Assembly (NCBI GenBank): GCA_027491255.1
Contig: JAIXWM010000081.1
Span: forward strand, 1 to 64,000
From: Rubrivivax sp.
Lineage (GTDB): Bacteria > Pseudomonadota > Gammaproteobacteria > Burkholderiales > Burkholderiaceae_C
Direction: 5' to 3'
DNA length: 64,000 nucleotides
Positions 60,670 through 64,000 of the stretch are shown piece after piece. Each line of letters begins with the position of its first letter. The first letter of the stretch is position 1. Made by a program: the position numbers and the translations under genes. A model generated the notes under the pieces. The model was not told where the DNA came from. It searched no databases and worked only from the letters and a program-made list of their open reading frames with translations.

Positions 60670-62025
60670 ATGAGCTTCCAACAGGGTTTGTCAGGCCTGA
60701 GCGCCGCCTCCAAGAACTTGGAGGTGATCGGCAACAACATCTCGAACGCCAACACGATCGGCTCGAAGTCGTCGCGCGCGGAGTTCTCCGACATGTATTC
60801 GAGTGCGGCCGGTGGCGGCGGCAGCGTGGGCATCGGCACACGCGTGTCCGCGGTGACGCAGGACCACACGCAGGGCAGCATCACCACCACCGGCAGCAAC
60901 CTCGACCTCGCGATCAACGGCGGCGGCTACTTCCAGGTCGCCGACCTCGGCGCGGTGGCCAGCGGCGGCGATGCGCCGGTGATGTACAGCCGCAACGGCC
61001 AGTTCAAGTCCGACCGGCTGGGCAACATCATCACCAACGACGGCCTGCGCCTGCTCGGCTACAAGGCCGAGGCGGGCGTGATCACCGCCTCCGGCAAGCC
61101 CGTGCCGCTGACCGTGCCCGACGCCGTGCTGGCGCCCAGCCCGACGACCCAGATCGCGCTCGAGGTCAACCTGGACGCCGGCGCCAAGGCGCCGACCCCG
61201 ACCGTGCCGTTCTCCGACATCGACGAGACCACCTACAACTACTCGTCGACGCTGAAGGTCTTCGACAACTCGGGCCAGTCGGTCGAGCTCGAGTACTACT
61301 TCCGCAAGAAGGCCACGCCGGCCAACACCTGGGAGGTCTACGTCACGACGCCGAATCCGGCTGAGCTGGGCAAGAACGTGCGCGTCGACACCACGCCCGC
61401 CAGCCCCGAGCTGAAGTTCAGCGCCGATGGCAGCACCCTGCTGTCGGGCTCGCCGATCGTCATCGACAACGACACCTTCAGCGCCCAACTCAACACGCTG
61501 TCTGCGGGGTCGGGCATCACCTATGCCTTTGGCGGCAACGTGACCGACGACCGGCCGAATCAGCAGATCGACATCAGCTTCGCGCCGAACGAAGTCTCGG
61601 GGCTGAAGGGGGCGACGCAGCGTGCCGGCGACTTCGCCATCACGAACCAGACCGAGGACGGTTTTGCCCGCGGCACACTGACGGGCTTCTCCTTCGACAA
61701 GGAAGGCATCCTGACGGCTGAATACTCCAACGGCAAGACGGTGCAGACGGCGCAGGTGGTGCTGACCAACTTCCGCAACCCGCAGGGCCTGATCTCGATC
61801 GGCGGCAACGTCTGGTCGGAGGGGCCTGACGCGGGCGCCAAGTACACCGGCGTGCCTGGCTCGGGCAACCTGGGCGAGATCTCGGCCGGGGCCCTGGAGG
61901 AGAGCAACGTCGACCTGACCGCGGCGCTGGTGAGCCTGATCACCGCCCAGCGCACCTACCAGGCCAACGCCCAGACCATCAAGACCCAGGACCAGGTGTT
62001 GCAGACCTTCGTCAACATGCGATGA
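60670..62025 (+). CDS. flgE: Flagellar hook protein FlgE
   Basis: The 451-residue product has the N-terminal rod/hook motif (SFQQGLSGLSAASKNLEVIG, NNISNANTIGSKSSRAEFSD), a GYFQV strand in LAINGGGYFQVADLG, and the hook D1-D2 region. The C-terminal VDLTAALVSLITAQRTYQAN and AQTIKTQDQVLQTFVNMR close it. The length is a little above Salmonella FlgE (about 400). The ribosome-binding site is GAGGAAAC. Confidence 0.96.
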   Translation: MSFQQGLSGLSAASKNLEVIGNNISNANTIGSKSSRAEFSDMYSSAAGGGGSVGIGTRVSAVTQDHTQGSITTTGSNLDLAINGGGYFQVADLGAVASGGDAPVMYSRNGQFKSDRLGNIITNDGLRLLGYKAEAGVITASGKPVPLTVPDAVLAPSPTTQIALEVNLDAGAKAPTPTVPFSDIDETTYNYSSTLKVFDNSGQSVELEYYFRKKATPANTWEVYVTTPNPAELGKNVRVDTTPASPELKFSADGSTLLSGSPIVIDNDTFSAQLNTLSAGSGITYAFGGNVTDDRPNQQIDISFAPNEVSGLKGATQRAGDFAITNQTEDGFARGTLTGFSFDKEGILTAEYSNGKTVQTAQVVLTNFRNPQGLISIGGNVWSEGPDAGAKYTGVPGSGNLGEISAGALEESNVDLTAALVSLITAQRTYQANAQTIKTQDQVLQTFVNMR

Positions 62026-62077
62026 CATCGGCTTGAGCCCGCCCTGAGCGGCGTCTCGGCCCCGCTGGAGCCCGGTC

Positions 62078-62803
62078 ATGGACCGCATGATCTACCTTTC
62101 GATGGCGGCTGCGCAGGCGACGATGCGCGTCCAGGAGGTGCTGGCGCACAACCTGGCCAACGTCTCGACCAACGGCTTTCGCGCCGAGATGGCTGCGCTG
62201 CGCGCCGTGCCGGTGCGCGGCGACGGCGCGAGCACGCGCGTCTACGCGCTGGAGACCACCGTCGGCTACAACGCCACGCCGGGCATGGTGCAGACCACCG
62301 GCCGGTCGCTGGATGTGGCCGCGCGCGGCAGCAGCTGGTTCGCCGTGCAGGCACTCGACGGCACCGAGGCCTACACCCGGGCCGGCTCCTTCGAGGTCGG
62401 CGCCGACGGCGTGCTGGTGGACGTCGGCGGCCGGCCAGTGCTGGGCGACGGCGGCCCGCTCACGGTGCCGGCGAACTCTGCCGTGGAGATCGCCGCCGAC
62501 GGCACGGTCACGGCCCGCACGGGCGGCGGCGCCATGCAGCCCGTCGGGCGCCTGAAGATGGTCACGCCCGAGGCGCCGCTGCAGCGCGGTCCCGACGGCC
62601 TGTTCCGCGGTGCCGGGGGTGACCTGCCGGCCGATCCGAACGCGCGCCTGCAGAGCGGCGCGCTCGAGGGCTCCAATGTCAGCGCCATCGAGACCATGGT
62701 CGCCATGATCACCGCTGCGCGGCAGTTCGAGCAGCAGATGAAGGCCATCCAGAGCGTCGAGCAGAAGGAGCAGGCCGCAGGCCGGCTGCTGGCGGCGCAG
62801 TGA
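62078..62803 (+). CDS. flgF: Flagellar rod protein FlgF
   Basis: The 241-residue product has the FlgF start (MIYLSMAAAQATMRVQEVLA, HNLANVSTNGFRAEMAALRA) and the GSFEVGADGVLVDVGGRPVL strand. The C-terminal LEGSNVSAIETMVAMITAAR and QFEQQMKAIQSVEQKEQAAG complete it. It is a proximal rod subunit. It starts 52 bases after flgE. Confidence 0.95.
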   Translation: MDRMIYLSMAAAQATMRVQEVLAHNLANVSTNGFRAEMAALRAVPVRGDGASTRVYALETTVGYNATPGMVQTTGRSLDVAARGSSWFAVQALDGTEAYTRAGSFEVGADGVLVDVGGRPVLGDGGPLTVPANSAVEIAADGTVTARTGGGAMQPVGRLKMVTPEAPLQRGPDGLFRGAGGDLPADPNARLQSGALEGSNVSAIETMVAMITAARQFEQQMKAIQSVEQKEQAAGRLLAAQ

Positions 62804-63010
62804 GCGCCGGGCGGGCGCCGCCTGCGGGCGGCGGCGCTGCAATTGAGGTGCTCGGACCGGTCTTTTCGGCCCATGCCCGGGCTCAAGTTCCCGCGATCAT
62901 GACATTGGCTTCATGAGCAGTGGCCGGGGCCTTCCCGGCAGACCCCACCCGTCCTTCGGGGCGCGCGGGGTGCATCCCGCCTCGGAGGCCGCCAGGCAGG
63001 AGAGCCCGCC

Positions 63011-63793
63011 ATGATGCGATCGCTTTGGATCTCGAAGACCGGCATGGAAGGCCAGCAGACGAGGCTGGACGCCATTGCCAACAACCTCGCCAACGTCGCC
63101 ACCAACGGCTTCAAGCGCTCCGGGGTGGTCTTCGAGGACTTGATGTACCAGAACCTGCGCCAGTCCGGCGCAGCGAGCTCGGAGCAGTCGCAGCTGCCCA
63201 CCGGGCTGCAGCTTGGCCTGGGCGTGCGCACGGCCGCCACGTCGCGCAACTTTTCCCAGGGCAGCCTGGCGCAGACGGGCGGGCAGTTCGACCTCGCCAT
63301 CGAGGGCCAGGGCTTTCTGCAGGTGCAGATGCCCGATGGCACCACCGGCTACACCCGCGATGGTGCCCTCCAGGTCGGCAGCACGGGTCAGCTCGTCACC
63401 AGCGCAGGCTTCACGGTGCAGCCCGGGATCACCATCCCCGTGGGCGCGCGCAGCGTGACGGTGGCCAAGGACGGCGTTGTCTCGGTCACGCTGCCGGGGC
63501 AGGCGGCACCCCAGGCCGTGGGGCAGTTGCAGCTCGCGCAGTTCGTCAACCCGGCCGGGCTCGATCCGCTGGGCGGCAATCTCTATGCCGAGACGGCGTC
63601 TTCGGGCACGCCCAGCACCGGGGCGCCGGGCGCCAACGGCATGGGCAGCCTCAAGCAGGGCTACATCGAGGGCAGCAACGTCAACGTGGTCGAGGAACTG
63701 GTCTCGATGATCACCACGCAGCGCGCCTACGAAATGAACTCCAAGGCGATCCAGACGAGCGACCAGATGCTGCAGCGCCTGTCGCAGGTCTGA
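63011..63793 (+). CDS. flgG: Distal rod protein FlgG
   Basis: The 260-residue product has the FlgG signature ([50 protein letters not shown]), [20 protein letters not shown], and the C-terminal [20 protein letters not shown] followed by [24 protein letters not shown] lies eight bases before the ATG, and a second ATG follows immediately. It is separated from flgF by 207 bases. Confidence 0.97.
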   Translation: MMRSLWISKTGMEGQQTRLDAIANNLANVATNGFKRSGVVFEDLMYQNLRQSGAASSEQSQLPTGLQLGLGVRTAATSRNFSQGSLAQTGGQFDLAIEGQGFLQVQMPDGTTGYTRDGALQVGSTGQLVTSAGFTVQPGITIPVGARSVTVAKDGVVSVTLPGQAAPQAVGQLQLAQFVNPAGLDPLGGNLYAETASSGTPSTGAPGANGMGSLKQGYIEGSNVNVVEELVSMITTQRAYEMNSKAIQTSDQMLQRLSQV

Positions 63794-63818
63794 AGCCCGT
63801 CATTGCAGGAACAGCGTC

Positions 63819-64000
63819 ATGCAGACATCCATGAACCAGACGACCGGCGGCCGGCCGGCGCACTTGTGCCGCGGCCTGGGCCGGGGTTGGTCCTTCGTCC
63901 TGGCCCTCGCCTGCGCCATCGCCGGGGGCGGGTGCTCGACCGTGAGCGCGCCTCGCGTGGAGATGGCCGACACCCGACTGCCGCCCGTGGTGGCCGCGCC
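63819..64000 (+). CDS. flgH: Flagellar L-ring lipoprotein FlgH (3' end beyond window)
   Basis: Only the first 60 residues are present. A long basic N-terminus precedes a hydrophobic signal (SFVLALACAIAGGGC) with lipobox AGGGC; Cys 39 would be lipidated. The following APRVEMADTRLPPVV fits the beginning of FlgH. The position directly after flgG supports it. FlgH forms the outer membrane L ring. The initiator could also be the Met at residue 5. Confidence 0.85.
   Translation, partial: MQTSMNQTTGGRPAHLCRGLGRGWSFVLALACAIAGGGCSTVSAPRVEMADTRLPPVVAA

Noticed and set aside
62871-62905. Sigma-28 promoter before flgG (TCAAGTTCC)
   Set aside because: No CGATA-type -10 at the right distance downstream.

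Overview
The window is a high-GC proteobacterial chromosome segment. Gene content and order (flhDC-motAB-flhBAF-fliA, fliF-to-fliR, fliCDST with ycgR, flgNM-A and flgB-H, plus rsgA/orn/gluQ housekeeping) fit a betaproteobacterium of the order Burkholderiales, in the general area of the Leptothrix/Rubrivivax/Ideonella group. This placement rests on gene order and protein character only; no rRNA or other marker is present.

Region 1 (1-9.8 kb) is accessory. It opens with the 3' end of a large + strand surface-protein gene made of Ser/Thr-rich eight-residue repeats capped by a calcium-loop domain. Mobile debris follows: an IS66 transposase remnant, a pRiA4b ORF-3/IS1096-passenger gene, a full group II intron with its reverse transcriptase, and an IS21-like terminal-repeat trace. 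Among it lies a small glycan/modification cassette: two SAM methyltransferases, a DUF5672 glycosyltransferase-like protein, an unknown ORF and a UDP-glucuronate decarboxylase-type gene killed by two nonsense codons.

Region 2 (9.8-17.2 kb, minus strand) is a type I secretion operon: LapB/RtxB-type ABC transporter, HlyD-type adaptor and TolC-type channel. It ends in a TPR/GT41 (O-GlcNAc-transferase-like) glycosyltransferase. Together with the repeat protein this suggests an exported, O-glycosylated adhesin.

Region 3 (17.5-50.3 kb) is flagellar. fliFGHIJKLMNOPQR runs leftward and fliE diverges from it. ycgR, fliT, fliS, fliD and three flagellin genes follow on the minus strand. fliB (flagellin lysine methylase), flhD, flhC, a membrane methyltransferase, motA, motB, flhB, flhA, flhF, a degenerate flhG and fliA run rightward. 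Sigma-28-type promoter matches precede all three flagellin genes, flgM and fliE. No che genes lie between motB and flhB.

Region 4 (50.4-57.1 kb) is mostly housekeeping: a Tat-exported dienelactone hydrolase, a ZIP transporter, rsgA, a pterin dehydratase, an M48 protease, orn, an FKBP isomerase and gluQ. It holds one 73-bp intergenic repeat pair.

Region 5 (57.2 kb to the end) holds flgN-flgM-flgA (minus) and flgBCDEFG plus the start of flgH (plus), i.e. the rod, hook and L-ring genes. No tRNA, rRNA or CRISPR array was recognised.
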